From Oceanospirillaceae bacterium (lineage in GTDB: Bacteria; Pseudomonadota; Gammaproteobacteria; Pseudomonadales; Balneatricaceae): a DNA stretch of 64,000 nucleotides. Under the pieces are notes generated by a model. It searched no databases and had not been told where the DNA came from. It worked only from the letters and a program-made list of their open reading frames with translations. Location: contig JABXIM010000011.1 of assembly GCA_013373085.1 (NCBI GenBank), forward strand, positions 1 through 64,000. Reading direction: 5' to 3'. Every line of letters begins with the position of its first letter. Position 1 is the first letter of the stretch. The position numbers and the translations under genes were made by a program. Below are positions 45,895 through 55,352 of the stretch, piece by piece.

Positions 45895-46165
45895 TTAGGG
45901 GCTGTTGACGTTTGTGGATGCTTCCTGTTGCCCTGCAAAATGTCTCAGACAATGAAGCGAACGCCGCTAAGGGTGGTTCCCGTTGCAAGTTCGCTGAAGC
46001 TGTACGAGGCGTTTTGCAGAGCAACTCGGATGAGCCGGGGCTGTTTTCGCACAATGCAACGTTGCTGGTCGCTTGTTTGGAGCAACCAAACCGCGCAACT
46101 CGCGCCTTGCCTTGTGCGAAAACAACCTCCGGCAGGACATATCCACAAACGTCAACAATCCCTAA
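45895..46165. mobile_element. MITE copy 2, 271 bp
   Basis: The same length and architecture as 6425-6695: terminal tgttgacgtttgtggat with its complement, internal gcgttttgc- and cgaaaac-type inverted repeats, no coding capacity. Just outside, tagcttagg occurs at 45891-45899 and again at 46166-46174. It may be a target duplication overlapping the outer TTAGG of the terminus. It occupies the promoter region of the oxidoreductase gene (minus strand). Confidence 0.88.
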
Positions 46166-46301
46166 TAGCTTAGGCCAAAAACCGGACCAGTCGAGGCAAA
46201 ACTCGGACCGAATCGAAACGGCTGTAGTAGCCCCTTAATACCGTTTTTCTGCCCGGGCCTGCTAAAACAAACAAGTACGTCAACCAACGCGGAGCCAGAC
46301 G

Positions 46302-46871
46302 ATGAACAAGAAAAAGATCCTGATGATCACCGGCGACTTCACCGAAGACTACGAAACCATGGTGCCCTTCCAGACACTGCTGGCGGTGGGTCATCAGGTC
46401 GATGCTGTGTGCCCGGACAAGAAGGCGGGTGATACGGTGGCGACGGCGATCCACGATTTCGAAGGCGACCAGACCTACACCGAGAAACGCGGCCACAACT
46501 TCACACTCAATGCCAGCTTCGCCGATATCCGCGCCGAGGATTATGACGCGCTGGTGATTCCGGGGGGCCGGGCACCCGAGTATCTGCGCCTGAACCCGGC
46601 AGTGCTGGCGATGGTGAAACACTTCTTCGACGCCGGTAAACCGGTCGCGGCAATCTGCCACGGCGCCCAGCTGCTGACCGCCGCCGGCGTGCTGCAGGGG
46701 CGCGCCTGCTCCGCCTATCCTGCCTGCCGTCCGGAAGTGGAGCAGGCCGGCGGCGAGTACGCCGAGATCGCCATCGACGCCGCCATCACCGACGGCAACC
46801 TGGTCACGGCCCCGGCCTGGCCCGCCCACCCGGCCTGGCTGGCGCAATTCATGACGCTGCTCTGCGCCTGA
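46302..46871 (+). CDS. DJ-1/PfpI family protein
   Basis: A 189-residue class I glutamine-amidotransferase-like protein: [35 protein letters not shown], and the nucleophile Cys in [13 protein letters not shown]. It resembles stress-associated PfpI/YhbO proteins (deglycase or chaperone activities are debated). An early acidic residue, Glu in EDYE, sits where the family has its conserved Glu. The gene ends at a strong terminator 14 bp downstream. Confidence 0.92.
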   Translation: MNKKKILMITGDFTEDYETMVPFQTLLAVGHQVDAVCPDKKAGDTVATAIHDFEGDQTYTEKRGHNFTLNASFADIRAEDYDALVIPGGRAPEYLRLNPAVLAMVKHFFDAGKPVAAICHGAQLLTAAGVLQGRACSAYPACRPEVEQAGGEYAEIAIDAAITDGNLVTAPAWPAHPAWLAQFMTLLCA

Positions 46872-46884
46872 TGCATCATCCCTT

Positions 46885-46919
46885 GCCCGGGCGGCGCTCC
46901 GACCCGCCCGGGCTTTTTT
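46885..46919 (+). terminator. Strong Rho-independent terminator
   Basis: A perfect 10-bp GC stem gcccgggcgg/ccgcccgggc with a 9-nt loop is followed by six T residues. It terminates the DJ-1/PfpI gene. Confidence 0.95.
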
Positions 46920-46959
46920 ATCGAGTACACTGCACTCACCGACCCGAGGAGAAACCGCC

Positions 46960-47310
46960 ATGTGCAAGCTGTTTATCAACGCCGATCCCGAGCTCTGGGT
47001 CAGCACGACCCGTTCGCTACGCATCGACGGCATGGTCACCAGCGTGCGATTGGAGAACTGCTTCTGGGCTATCCTCGAGGAGATCGCCGAGCGCGATCGC
47101 ATGAACGTGCCACAGATGATTACCCGCCTCTATCACGAATCAATCGACGCCGGCCACGACCTTGGCAACTTCACCTCATTCCTGCGTGTCTGCGCCATGC
47201 GCTACCTGGCGCTGCAGCTCAGCGGCGATATCCCGGCCGGTACCGATAGCCCGATCTCGGACCTGGACGCGGATCGCATCCTGGCCCGGGAGCGGAAGGA
47301 TTTGCACTAG
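46960..47310 (+). CDS. Ribbon-helix-helix domain protein
   Basis: A 116-residue protein with a RHH_4-type domain: TRSLRIDGMVTSVRLENCFW is the beta strand plus first helix, then EEIAERDRMNVPQMITRLY and FTSFLRVCAMRYLALQL. It is likely a small DNA-binding regulator. It is 40 bp after the terminator with its own ribosome-binding site gaggagaaaccgcc. Target unknown. Confidence 0.85.
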   Translation: MCKLFINADPELWVSTTRSLRIDGMVTSVRLENCFWAILEEIAERDRMNVPQMITRLYHESIDAGHDLGNFTSFLRVCAMRYLALQLSGDIPAGTDSPISDLDADRILARERKDLH

Positions 47311-47450
47311 GGCCAGCGGGACGCAAGTGTCGGCCGACGCTCTCTTACGGGTTACACGGCGCTCCGGTCGCCTCCGATGCCGATATTCCGTGCCCGGCGC
47401 CGTTCCCCCCATCCTACAAATCTCGCCGCTTCCCACTCACGACTAACCAC

Positions 47451-48263
47451 TCAATGCCTGGCGCGGAAATGCCACTCCCCGGCAGCGACCTCATTGCTCA
47501 CTGCTTCAAGGATCGACGCATCGATCTCCGGCGCGTCCAGCTCGTACAAGCCGCACAGTCTCAGGGCCTTTTTCAGGTCCACATCGGTGCCGAGATATTC
47601 GAACAGTACCCGGGTACAGCAGGGCATCCGCTCGCTGTTGTCGGATACGCCGAGCTTGAGACCGGTGAGCCGCGACAGCCGGTTGCGAAAGCTCGGGAAC
47701 AGAATGGTCTGGGTGATTTCGTGGCAGTTCAGCGACTCGTAATCCATCAGGAAGATACGGTCGGTGAGCAGGTGTGCGACGCCGAGATAGCGGTTGTGGC
47801 ACGGGGCGTCACCCGGATGCGGCACCATGCGCTCGGTGCGCTGGTAGTAGACGTGGCCGTCGCGCTCCTCCAGACAGATCAGAGTGCGCATCAGCTTGCC
47901 CGGATTCGCCATCGACAGGTAATACTCGAAGTAGTAGCCCAGATAGCGCTCGAGCCCGGCGCTGCCCCTCTGCGCCAGCCGCTCCAGATGCGCCACCTCG
48001 GTCAACGCCGTATCTGTTCCGCCGCGTGATTGCGGACGCACCTGCACCAGTCGCAGGAACTGGCTGTGCGGCAGCAGGATCTCCTGTTCCTCGACGCCGA
48101 AAAACTCGCACAGCCGCCGCAGGGTACTGGCCGAAGGCTTATAGCGCCCGCTCAGATAGCGGTTGAACTGCGGCCGGTTGATGTCCAGGCGGCGGCACAC
48201 CTCAGCGATCGACTTGTAGTAGCTGCACAGCAATCTCAGGTTACGGCCGAAATCGTCGTTCAT
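47451..48263 (-). CDS. XRE-family transcriptional regulator with unknown C-terminal domain
   Basis: A 270-residue protein. Residues about 5-65 form an XRE helix-turn-helix (LRLLCSYYKSIAEVCRRLD, INRPQFNRYLSGRYKPSAST, LCEFFGVEEQEILLP). The remaining 200 residues (YLGYYFEYYLSMANPGK, VYYQRTERMVPHPG) are a ligand- or partner-sensing domain that I do not recognise. It is divergent from an AGCS symporter, with a REP and a double palindrome between them. It probably autoregulates and controls the symporter. Confidence 0.87.
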   Translation of the reverse strand: MNDDFGRNLRLLCSYYKSIAEVCRRLDINRPQFNRYLSGRYKPSASTLRRLCEFFGVEEQEILLPHSQFLRLVQVRPQSRGGTDTALTEVAHLERLAQRGSAGLERYLGYYFEYYLSMANPGKLMRTLICLEERDGHVYYQRTERMVPHPGDAPCHNRYLGVAHLLTDRIFLMDYESLNCHEITQTILFPSFRNRLSRLTGLKLGVSDNSERMPCCTRVLFEYLGTDVDLKKALRLCGLYELDAPEIDASILEAVSNEVAAGEWHFRARH

Positions 48264-48282
48264 GGTAGAGAGTCGTAAGTCC

Positions 48283-48353
48283 GTAGGAGCGCCGCCTCGG
48301 TGCGAATAGAAGGGCCCTGCCGTCGACTATTCGCTGCGAGGCGCAGCTCCTAC
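48283..48353. repeat. REP doublet (REPIN-like)
   Basis: gtaggagcgccgcctcgg... (48283-48309) and ...gaggcgcagctcctac (48327-48353) form an inverted pair, including gcgaatag/ctattcgc. It belongs to the same family as 17179-17263, with gtaggagc instead of gtgggagc. Confidence 0.85.
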
Positions 48354-48363
48354 ACGTTACAAA

Positions 48364-48403
48364 TAGCGCAGTTTGGCGTACTTAATAGCGCCATAGTGCG
48401 CTA
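48364..48403. promoter_or_regulatory. Twin palindromic operator candidate
   Basis: Two related dyads lie 22 bp apart start to start: tagcgcagtttggcgta (48364-48380) and tagcgccatagtgcgcta (48386-48403, arms tagcgc/gcgcta perfect). Two-turn spacing on the same face suits cooperative repressor dimers. The site is in the divergent gap between the XRE regulator and the AGCS symporter. Confidence 0.55.
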
Positions 48404-48493
48404 CTCGCCACCAGTACGTCAAATTCTCTTCGCCCTACTGTGATTGTTTAAATGGCCCCGCACCTCCCACAACAAAAACAGCGGAGACTCCCG

Positions 48494-49963
48494 ATGCTGG
48501 ACTTTCTCAACGACATTCTCTGGGGCAAGGTTCTGATCGTACTGCTGATCGCGGTCGGTATCGGCTTTACCGTCGCCTCACGCTTCGTACAGTTTCGCTA
48601 CTTCGGCCGGATGTTCCGGATCCTCAGCGCCAGCCAGGCGTTCCAGCGCGACAAGCATGGCCACCTGAGCTCTTTCCAGGCACTGCTGCTGTCCGTGGCC
48701 GGCCGCGTCGGCGGCGGCAATATTGCAGGTGTCGCGGTCGCCATCACCCTCGGCGGTCCAGGCGCCATCTTCTGGATGTGGATCGTCGGTCTGATGGGCA
48801 TGGCCACCAGCTACCTCGAATGCACCCTGGCCCAGGCCTACAAGCAGGCGGAGCCCGATGGCACCTACCGCGGCGGCCCGGCCTACTACATTTCCCGCGG
48901 TCTTGGCCGCAACTGGAAATGGCTGGCCGGTATCTACTCGGTGCTGCTGCTGATCACCTTCGGCTTCGGTTTCACCGCGCTGCAGTCCTACGCCGTCGCC
49001 ACCTCGTTTGAGGATGCCTTCGGCGTGCCGGTCTACTACAGCGGCATCGCCCTGGCGATGGTGGTCGGCCTGATCATCTTCGGCGGCGTCAAGCGCATCG
49101 CCAAGGTATCCGAGATACTGGTACCGGTCATGGCCGGCGGTTACATTCTCATCGCGCTGGTGGTGTTGAGCCTGAACCTCGAGCGTATTCCCGACGTCTT
49201 CATGCTGATCGTCAACAGCGCCTTCGGCCTGGAGCAGGCGGTCGGCGGCGGCATCGGCGCGGCCATCCTGATGGGCGTCAAGCGCGGCCTGTTCTCCAAC
49301 GAAGCGGGCCTCGGCAGCGCGCCGAACGTCGCCGCCGTCGCTTACGTTCCGCACCCGGCCAACCAGGGTATCGTGCAGGCGTTCTCGGTGTTCATCGACA
49401 CCCTGATCATCTGTTCGGCCACCGCCTTCATCATCCTGCTGAGCGGCGCCTACGACCCGGCCAACCTGTCCGATGTTGGTGGCGTGGCCCTGACCCAGAC
49501 AGCCTTGGCCGACCACGTCGGCGAGTGGGGCCGCAGTTTCGTCAGCATCGCGTTGCTGCTGTTCGGGTTCAGCACCATCCTCTACAACTACTACCTCGGT
49601 GAGAACAGCCTCAACTTCTTCAGCACCGAGAACCAGAACCTGTTCAACGCCTTCCGCGTCGCCATCATCGGCCTGTGCTGCTGGGGCGCCATCACCGACC
49701 TCGGCACCGTCTTCGCCTTCGCCGACGTCACCATGGGCCTGCTGGCGCTGGCCAACCTGGTGGCACTGATCGCGCTGATCAAGCCGGGACTGCGTTTCAT
49801 GCGCGACTTCGACGACCAGATCAAGGCCGGCGTCGAGCAGCCGATCTTCGATGCCGCCCAGTTCGCCGACCTGAACGTCGACCCCGCCGCCTGGGAAATC
49901 GAGCCTGAAGATCGCGAGCGCGTACGGCAGGCACAGGCCGCACTGGCCACCAGCAGCAACTGA
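48494..49963 (+). CDS. AGCS-family amino acid:cation symporter, paralogue 1
   Basis: A 489-residue alanine/glycine:Na+ or H+ symporter of the AGCS family (AlsT/DagA/GlyP). It starts MLDFLNDILWGKVLIVLL. Signatures are GRVGGGNIAGVAVAITLGG, GPGAIFWMWIVGLMGMA, and KRGLFSNEAGLGSAPNVAA followed by a late YYLGENSLNFF. The start at 48494 follows cggagactcccg. It is adjacent to aspA and ansA and nearly identical in plan to paralogue 2 at 52739, so the substrate may be Ala/Gly or dicarboxylate-related amino acids (inferred). Confidence 0.93.
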   Translation: MLDFLNDILWGKVLIVLLIAVGIGFTVASRFVQFRYFGRMFRILSASQAFQRDKHGHLSSFQALLLSVAGRVGGGNIAGVAVAITLGGPGAIFWMWIVGLMGMATSYLECTLAQAYKQAEPDGTYRGGPAYYISRGLGRNWKWLAGIYSVLLLITFGFGFTALQSYAVATSFEDAFGVPVYYSGIALAMVVGLIIFGGVKRIAKVSEILVPVMAGGYILIALVVLSLNLERIPDVFMLIVNSAFGLEQAVGGGIGAAILMGVKRGLFSNEAGLGSAPNVAAVAYVPHPANQGIVQAFSVFIDTLIICSATAFIILLSGAYDPANLSDVGGVALTQTALADHVGEWGRSFVSIALLLFGFSTILYNYYLGENSLNFFSTENQNLFNAFRVAIIGLCCWGAITDLGTVFAFADVTMGLLALANLVALIALIKPGLRFMRDFDDQIKAGVEQPIFDAAQFADLNVDPAAWEIEPEDRERVRQAQAALATSSN

Positions 49964-49984
49964 ATAGCACAAATGCCAACACCC

Positions 49985-50004
49985 GGGCCCGCCATCGCGG
50001 GCCC
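49985..50004 (+). terminator. GC-rich hairpin between AGCS 1 and aspA
   Basis: A perfect stem gggcccgc/gcgggccc with loop catc lies 21 bp after the AGCS stop. It lacks a T-run, so partial read-through into aspA is likely. Confidence 0.4.
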
Positions 50005-50036
50005 TCACTATCCCTAACTGTGAGTTCCCGTCAACA

Positions 50037-51440
50037 ATGAACACTCGCATTGAACACGATTTGCTCGGCGATCTGGCTGTCCCCGCAGATGCCTGGTACG
50101 GCATCCAGACCCAGCGCGCGCTGGACAACTTCAGCATCACCGGCGTGCCGATAAGCCACTTCCCTGAACTGGTCCGGGCACTGGCGATGGTCAAGGCGGC
50201 CGCCGCCAGCGCCAACGCCGAGCTGGGCGTTCTCGACCGGCGCAAGGCCGACGCCATCCTGGCCGCGTGCGACGATATAGTCGGCGGGACGCTGCATGAC
50301 CAGTTCGTCGTCGACCTGATCCAGGGCGGCGCCGGCACCTCGACCAACATGAACGCCAACGAGGTCATCGCCAACCTGGCGCTGCAGAAGCTCGGCCACG
50401 CCAAGGGAGAGTACCAGTACCTGCACCCGAACGATGACGTCAACCGCTCGCAGTCGACCAACGACGCCTACCCCACCGCGGCCTGCCTCAGCGTGCAGTT
50501 CGCGTCGGAGCCGCTGGTCGCGGCGATACAGAGTCTGAAAACGGCGCTCGAAGCCAAGGCCGCGGAGTTCTCCGACGTCGTCAAGATGGGCCGCACCCAG
50601 CTGCAGGACGCGGTACCGATGACCCTGGGCCAGGAGTTCGAAGGCTTTGCAGTCAACCTCGGCGAGGACATCGACCGTATCCACGAGGCCTGCGCGCTGC
50701 TGTGCGAAGTCAACCTCGGCGGTACCGCGATCGGCACCGGCATCAACGCCCACCCGCGCTACCAGGCGCTGGCGGTGAAAAGCCTGGCGGAGATTTCCGG
50801 CAAGCCGGTGGTGCCCGCTTTCCACCTGGTGGAAGCGACCTCCGACATGGGTGCCTTCGTGTTCTTCTCCGGCATTCTGAAGCGCTTCGCCGTCAAGATC
50901 GGCAAGATGTGCAACGACCTGCGTCTTCTCTCCAGCGGCCCGCGCACCGGCCTGGCCGAGATCATGCTGCCGCCGATGCAGCCGGGATCGTCGATCATGC
51001 CGGGCAAGGTCAACCCGGTGATTCCGGAAGCGGTCAACCAGACCGCCTACCAGGTGATCGCCAGCGACCTGGCGGTCACGCTGGCGGCCGAGGCCGGTCA
51101 GTTGCAGCTCAACGCCATGGAGCCGATGATCGTCTACAACCTGCTGAATTCGATCAAGATGCTCTGCAACGCCTGCACCATGCTCGAGGAGCGCTGCATC
51201 CGCGGTATCCGCGCCAACCGCGAACAATGCGCCCGTCACGTCGACCACAGCATCGGCATCATCACCGCGCTGGTGCCGCACATCGGTTACAGCAACGCCT
51301 CGCGCATCGCCTCCACCGCGCTGACCAGCGGCGCAACGGTGCGCGAGCTGGTCGTCGCGGAAGGCCTGCTCGACGAGTTCCAGCTCGACCGGCTGCTCAG
51401 CCCGCAGGCCATGCTGGCGCCGGTGCAGGAGGTATCGTGA
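50037..51440 (+). CDS. aspA: Aspartate ammonia-lyase
   Basis: AspA deaminates L-aspartate to fumarate and ammonia. The 467-residue fumarase-superfamily protein shows GAGTSTNMNANEVIAN, HPNDDVNRSQSTNDAYPTA, GRTQLQDAVPMTLGQE, GTAIGTGINAHP and the signature GSSIMPGKVNPVIPEA with the catalytic Ser loop. The stop overlaps the ansA start as GTGA, so the two are coupled and form an asparagine-to-fumarate route. Argininosuccinate lyase or fumarase are excluded by the overall pattern. Confidence 0.95.
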   Translation: MNTRIEHDLLGDLAVPADAWYGIQTQRALDNFSITGVPISHFPELVRALAMVKAAAASANAELGVLDRRKADAILAACDDIVGGTLHDQFVVDLIQGGAGTSTNMNANEVIANLALQKLGHAKGEYQYLHPNDDVNRSQSTNDAYPTAACLSVQFASEPLVAAIQSLKTALEAKAAEFSDVVKMGRTQLQDAVPMTLGQEFEGFAVNLGEDIDRIHEACALLCEVNLGGTAIGTGINAHPRYQALAVKSLAEISGKPVVPAFHLVEATSDMGAFVFFSGILKRFAVKIGKMCNDLRLLSSGPRTGLAEIMLPPMQPGSSIMPGKVNPVIPEAVNQTAYQVIASDLAVTLAAEAGQLQLNAMEPMIVYNLLNSIKMLCNACTMLEERCIRGIRANREQCARHVDHSIGIITALVPHIGYSNASRIASTALTSGATVRELVVAEGLLDEFQLDRLLSPQAMLAPVQEVS

Positions 51441-52450
51441 GCCGCCGAATCCTGATCGTCTATACCGGTGGCACCATCGGCATGCTGCCCTCGGAGCAGG
51501 GCTACGTGCCGATGGCCGGGTTCCACGACCGGCTGCTGCAGCAACTGGACCGCCGCGCCACGGAGCTGCTGCCCGACTACGATCTGATCGAGTTCGACGA
51601 CCTGATCGACAGCGCCAACCTGGCGCTGGAGGACTGGCGTCGCGTCGCGCTGTGCCTGGCCGAGCACTGGCAGCGCTACGACGGCTTCGTGGTGCTGCAC
51701 GGCACCGACACCATGGCCTACAGCGCCTCGGCGCTGTCGTTCATGCTGGGACAGCTGGACAAGCCGGTAATTCTCACCGGCTCCCAGATCCCGCTGGCGG
51801 AATTGCGCAACGACGCCCTGGACAACCTGATCACGGCACTGCTGCTGGCCGGCAACCACCCGATCCCGGAAGTCTGCGTGCTGTTCAACGGACGCCTGCT
51901 GCGCGGCAACCGCAGCCGCAAGGTACGCAGCGACGGTTTCGATGCCTTCGACTCGCCCAACTTTCCCTGGCTCGGGCGGGTCGGTATCGATGTCGAGGTT
52001 CAGAATTCGTTGTTGCTGAGCGCCGGCGAACCGGACCTGACGGCCCCCCGCTTCGATCCGAACGCGGTGGCGCTGATGCCGGTCTACCCCGGTATCCCGG
52101 CGCGGATCCTGGAGAGCGTTCTCGACCACGGCGACCTGCGCGGGCTGATCCTGCAGACCTATGGTGTCGGCAACCCACCCGATGGCAACCGGGCACTGAT
52201 GGATGTGCTGGAACGGGCCTGCGACCGCGGCATCGCCGTGCTCAACATCACCCAGTGCCACCAGGGTGCGGTCAGCCAGGGCGCCTATGCCACCGGCGCC
52301 ACGCTCAACCGCATTGGCGTGGTGCCGGGGCACGACCTGACGCCGGAAGCCGCCTTCGCCAAGCTGCACACGCTGATCGCCCGGGGCCTGGAGGGCGACG
52401 AGCTGCGCCGGGCGCTGGGCACCCCGCTGTGCGGCGAGTGCACGATCTGA
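51437..52450 (+). CDS. ansA: Type I L-asparaginase
   Basis: Cytoplasmic asparaginase, 337 residues, hydrolysing L-asparagine to aspartate and ammonia. N-terminal catalytic Thr is in IVYTGGTIGMLPS and the second triad in VVLHGTDTMAYSASALSFML, with the Lys-like position further on. No signal peptide, which supports the cytoplasmic type I form. The start is GTG (51437), overlapping the aspA stop and preceded by caggaggtatc. Its product is the aspA substrate. Confidence 0.94.
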   Translation: MSRRILIVYTGGTIGMLPSEQGYVPMAGFHDRLLQQLDRRATELLPDYDLIEFDDLIDSANLALEDWRRVALCLAEHWQRYDGFVVLHGTDTMAYSASALSFMLGQLDKPVILTGSQIPLAELRNDALDNLITALLLAGNHPIPEVCVLFNGRLLRGNRSRKVRSDGFDAFDSPNFPWLGRVGIDVEVQNSLLLSAGEPDLTAPRFDPNAVALMPVYPGIPARILESVLDHGDLRGLILQTYGVGNPPDGNRALMDVLERACDRGIAVLNITQCHQGAVSQGAYATGATLNRIGVVPGHDLTPEAAFAKLHTLIARGLEGDELRRALGTPLCGECTI

Positions 52451-52463
52451 TCGTCATCTGCTG

Positions 52464-52490
52464 CGGCAGGCCGGCCTATCCCGCCTGCCG
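52464..52490 (+). terminator. Hairpin after ansA
   Basis: cggcaggc and gcctgccg form an 8-bp stem around an 11-nt loop, 14 bp after the stop. There is only a weak downstream T content (tacgcatcttt). Confidence 0.4.
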
Positions 52491-52605
52491 TACGCATCTT
52501 TGAGCAAAGCGGTCTACGCTAAACATGGATTCATTGATGGGCTACGCCGCCCCAGGCGACTGTGCTAGTCGGCCAGGCAGCACCGGTGGCGGCTTCACCC
52601 ATCCT

Positions 52606-52651
52606 ACATTTTGTGTCCGGTTTACCGCTAATTTGCGAAGAACCAAAATGT
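52606..52651. promoter_or_regulatory. Inverted repeat upstream of AGCS paralogue 2
   Basis: acattttg (52606-52613) and caaaatgt (52644-52651) are perfect complements 30 bp apart, about 90 bp before the gene. It differs from the twin dyad before paralogue 1, suggesting separate control. Confidence 0.35.
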
Positions 52652-52738
52652 GACCCCCTCGCCCCCAAGTGGCCTCCTGCAGTATCGGCACTTTCACTAG
52701 CCTCGCGGGTCATCCCCCAATACGTCAGGAGGTGTCCG

Positions 52739-54196
52739 ATGCTGGACTTTCTCAACGATATTCTCTGGAGCAAGGTGCTGATCGCACTGCTGCTCATCGT
52801 CGGTCTCGGCTTCACCTTTGCCTCACGCTTCGTGCAATTCCGCTACTTCGGCCGCATGTTTCGCATTCTCGGTGCCAGCCAGGCATTCAAGCACGACAAG
52901 CACGGCCACCTGAGTTCGTTCCAGGCGCTGGTGCTGTCCGTCGCCGGGCGGGTCGGCGGCGGCAATATCGCCGGCGTGGCGGTGGCGATCACCCTCGGCG
53001 GCCCCGGCGCGATCTTCTGGATGTGGCTCGTCGGCCTGATGGGCATGGCCACCAGCTACCTCGAATGCACCCTGGCCCAGGCTTACAAGCGCTCCGAGCC
53101 GGACGGCACCTATCGCGGTGGTCCGGCCTACTACATTTCGCACGGCCTGGGTCATAGCTGGACATGGCTCGCCGGCGTCTACTCGGTGCTGCTGCTGGTG
53201 ACCTTCGGCCTCGGCTTCACCGCACTGCAGTCCTACTCGGTGGCAACCTCGTTCGGTGACGCCTTCGGTGTGCCGGTACTCTATACCGGCATCGGTCTGG
53301 CCATCGTCGTCGGGCTGATCATTTTTGGCGGCGTCAAACGCATCGCCCAGGTCTCCGAAGTGCTGGTGCCGATAATGGCCGGCGGCTATATCCTGGTCAC
53401 ACTGGTGGTGCTGGCGCTGAACGTCGCCGAGATCCCCGGCGTCATCACCCTGATCGTCAAGAGCGCTTTCGGTCTGGAGCCGGCCATCGGCGGTGGTATC
53501 GGCGCCGCCATCATGCTCGGCGTCAAGCGCGGCCTGTTCTCCAACGAAGCAGGTCTCGGCAGCGCGCCGAACGTCGCCGCCGTCGCCTACGTGCCACACC
53601 CGGCCAGCCAGGGCATCGTGCAGGCGTTCTCGGTGTTCATCGATACGCTGATCATCTGCTCGTCCACCGCCTTTATCATCCTGCTCAGCGGCGCCTACGA
53701 TCCCGCTACCGGCGCCGATGTCGGTGGAGTGGCGCTGACCCAGACCGCGCTGGCGGATCATGTCGGCGAATGGGGGCGCAGCTTCGTCAGCATCGCGCTG
53801 ATGCTGTTCGGCTTCAGCACCATGCTCTACAACTACTATCTCGGCGAGAACAGCCTCAATTTCTTCAGCAACGAGAACAAGCACCTGTTCAATGCCTTTC
53901 GCATCGCGGTCATCGTGCTGATCTGCTGGGGCGCGACCACCGACCTCGGCACGGTGTTCGCCTTTGCCGACGTCACCATGGGCCTGCTGGCGCTGGTCAA
54001 CCTCGTGACGCTGATCCTGCTGTTCAAGACCGGACTGCGGCTGATGCGCGATTTCGACAGCCAGCTCAAGGGCGGCAACCCGCAGCCGATCTTCGACCCG
54101 GCCCGCTTCGACGACCTGGAGATCGACCGCGAGGCCTGGGAAATCGAGCCCGAGGATATTCAACGGGCACAGAGGAAAGCCGACGGGCGAAACTGA
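52739..54196 (+). CDS. AGCS-family amino acid:cation symporter, paralogue 2
   Basis: A 485-residue AGCS symporter, plainly a duplicate of the 48494 gene. The same MLDFLNDILW start, GRVGGGNIAGVAVAITLGG, KRGLFSNEAGLGSAPNVAA and YYLGENSLNFF blocks appear, with most other residues conserved. They differ in loops, in the C-terminal tail (QPIFDPARFDDLE against QPIFDAAQFADLN) and in promoter region. It has a strong ribosome-binding site caggaggtgtccg. Na+ or H+ coupled uptake of small neutral amino acids is inferred. Confidence 0.93.
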   Translation: MLDFLNDILWSKVLIALLLIVGLGFTFASRFVQFRYFGRMFRILGASQAFKHDKHGHLSSFQALVLSVAGRVGGGNIAGVAVAITLGGPGAIFWMWLVGLMGMATSYLECTLAQAYKRSEPDGTYRGGPAYYISHGLGHSWTWLAGVYSVLLLVTFGLGFTALQSYSVATSFGDAFGVPVLYTGIGLAIVVGLIIFGGVKRIAQVSEVLVPIMAGGYILVTLVVLALNVAEIPGVITLIVKSAFGLEPAIGGGIGAAIMLGVKRGLFSNEAGLGSAPNVAAVAYVPHPASQGIVQAFSVFIDTLIICSSTAFIILLSGAYDPATGADVGGVALTQTALADHVGEWGRSFVSIALMLFGFSTMLYNYYLGENSLNFFSNENKHLFNAFRIAVIVLICWGATTDLGTVFAFADVTMGLLALVNLVTLILLFKTGLRLMRDFDSQLKGGNPQPIFDPARFDDLEIDREAWEIEPEDIQRAQRKADGRN

Positions 54197-54253
54197 AAGC
54201 CCGCGGCAGCGGCCAGCCGTCTGCTTGCCGTTTCAGCGCCGTATACCGAGCGC

Positions 54254-55240
<987 letters not shown>

Positions 55241-55352
55241 CGTGACTCATCGCTCCCCGATCGGACAGCCCCCAGTATGCCGCAACAGGCCTTGGCACTG
55301 GTTGTTCCAAATCAAGTACAGCACCCCGGGCCTCGCCCGCGTACAACCGGCG

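Noticed and set aside
48353-48493. Glycine riboswitch before the AGCS symporter
   Set aside because: The gap lacks the conserved glycine aptamer core; the visible structure is the twin dyad and a REP.
48578-50461. 627-codon minus-strand open frame opposite the AGCS gene and aspA
   Set aside because: Spans two confirmed genes on the other strand and has shadow-frame composition. The same holds for 37634-39394, 52823-54163 and 9947-11599.
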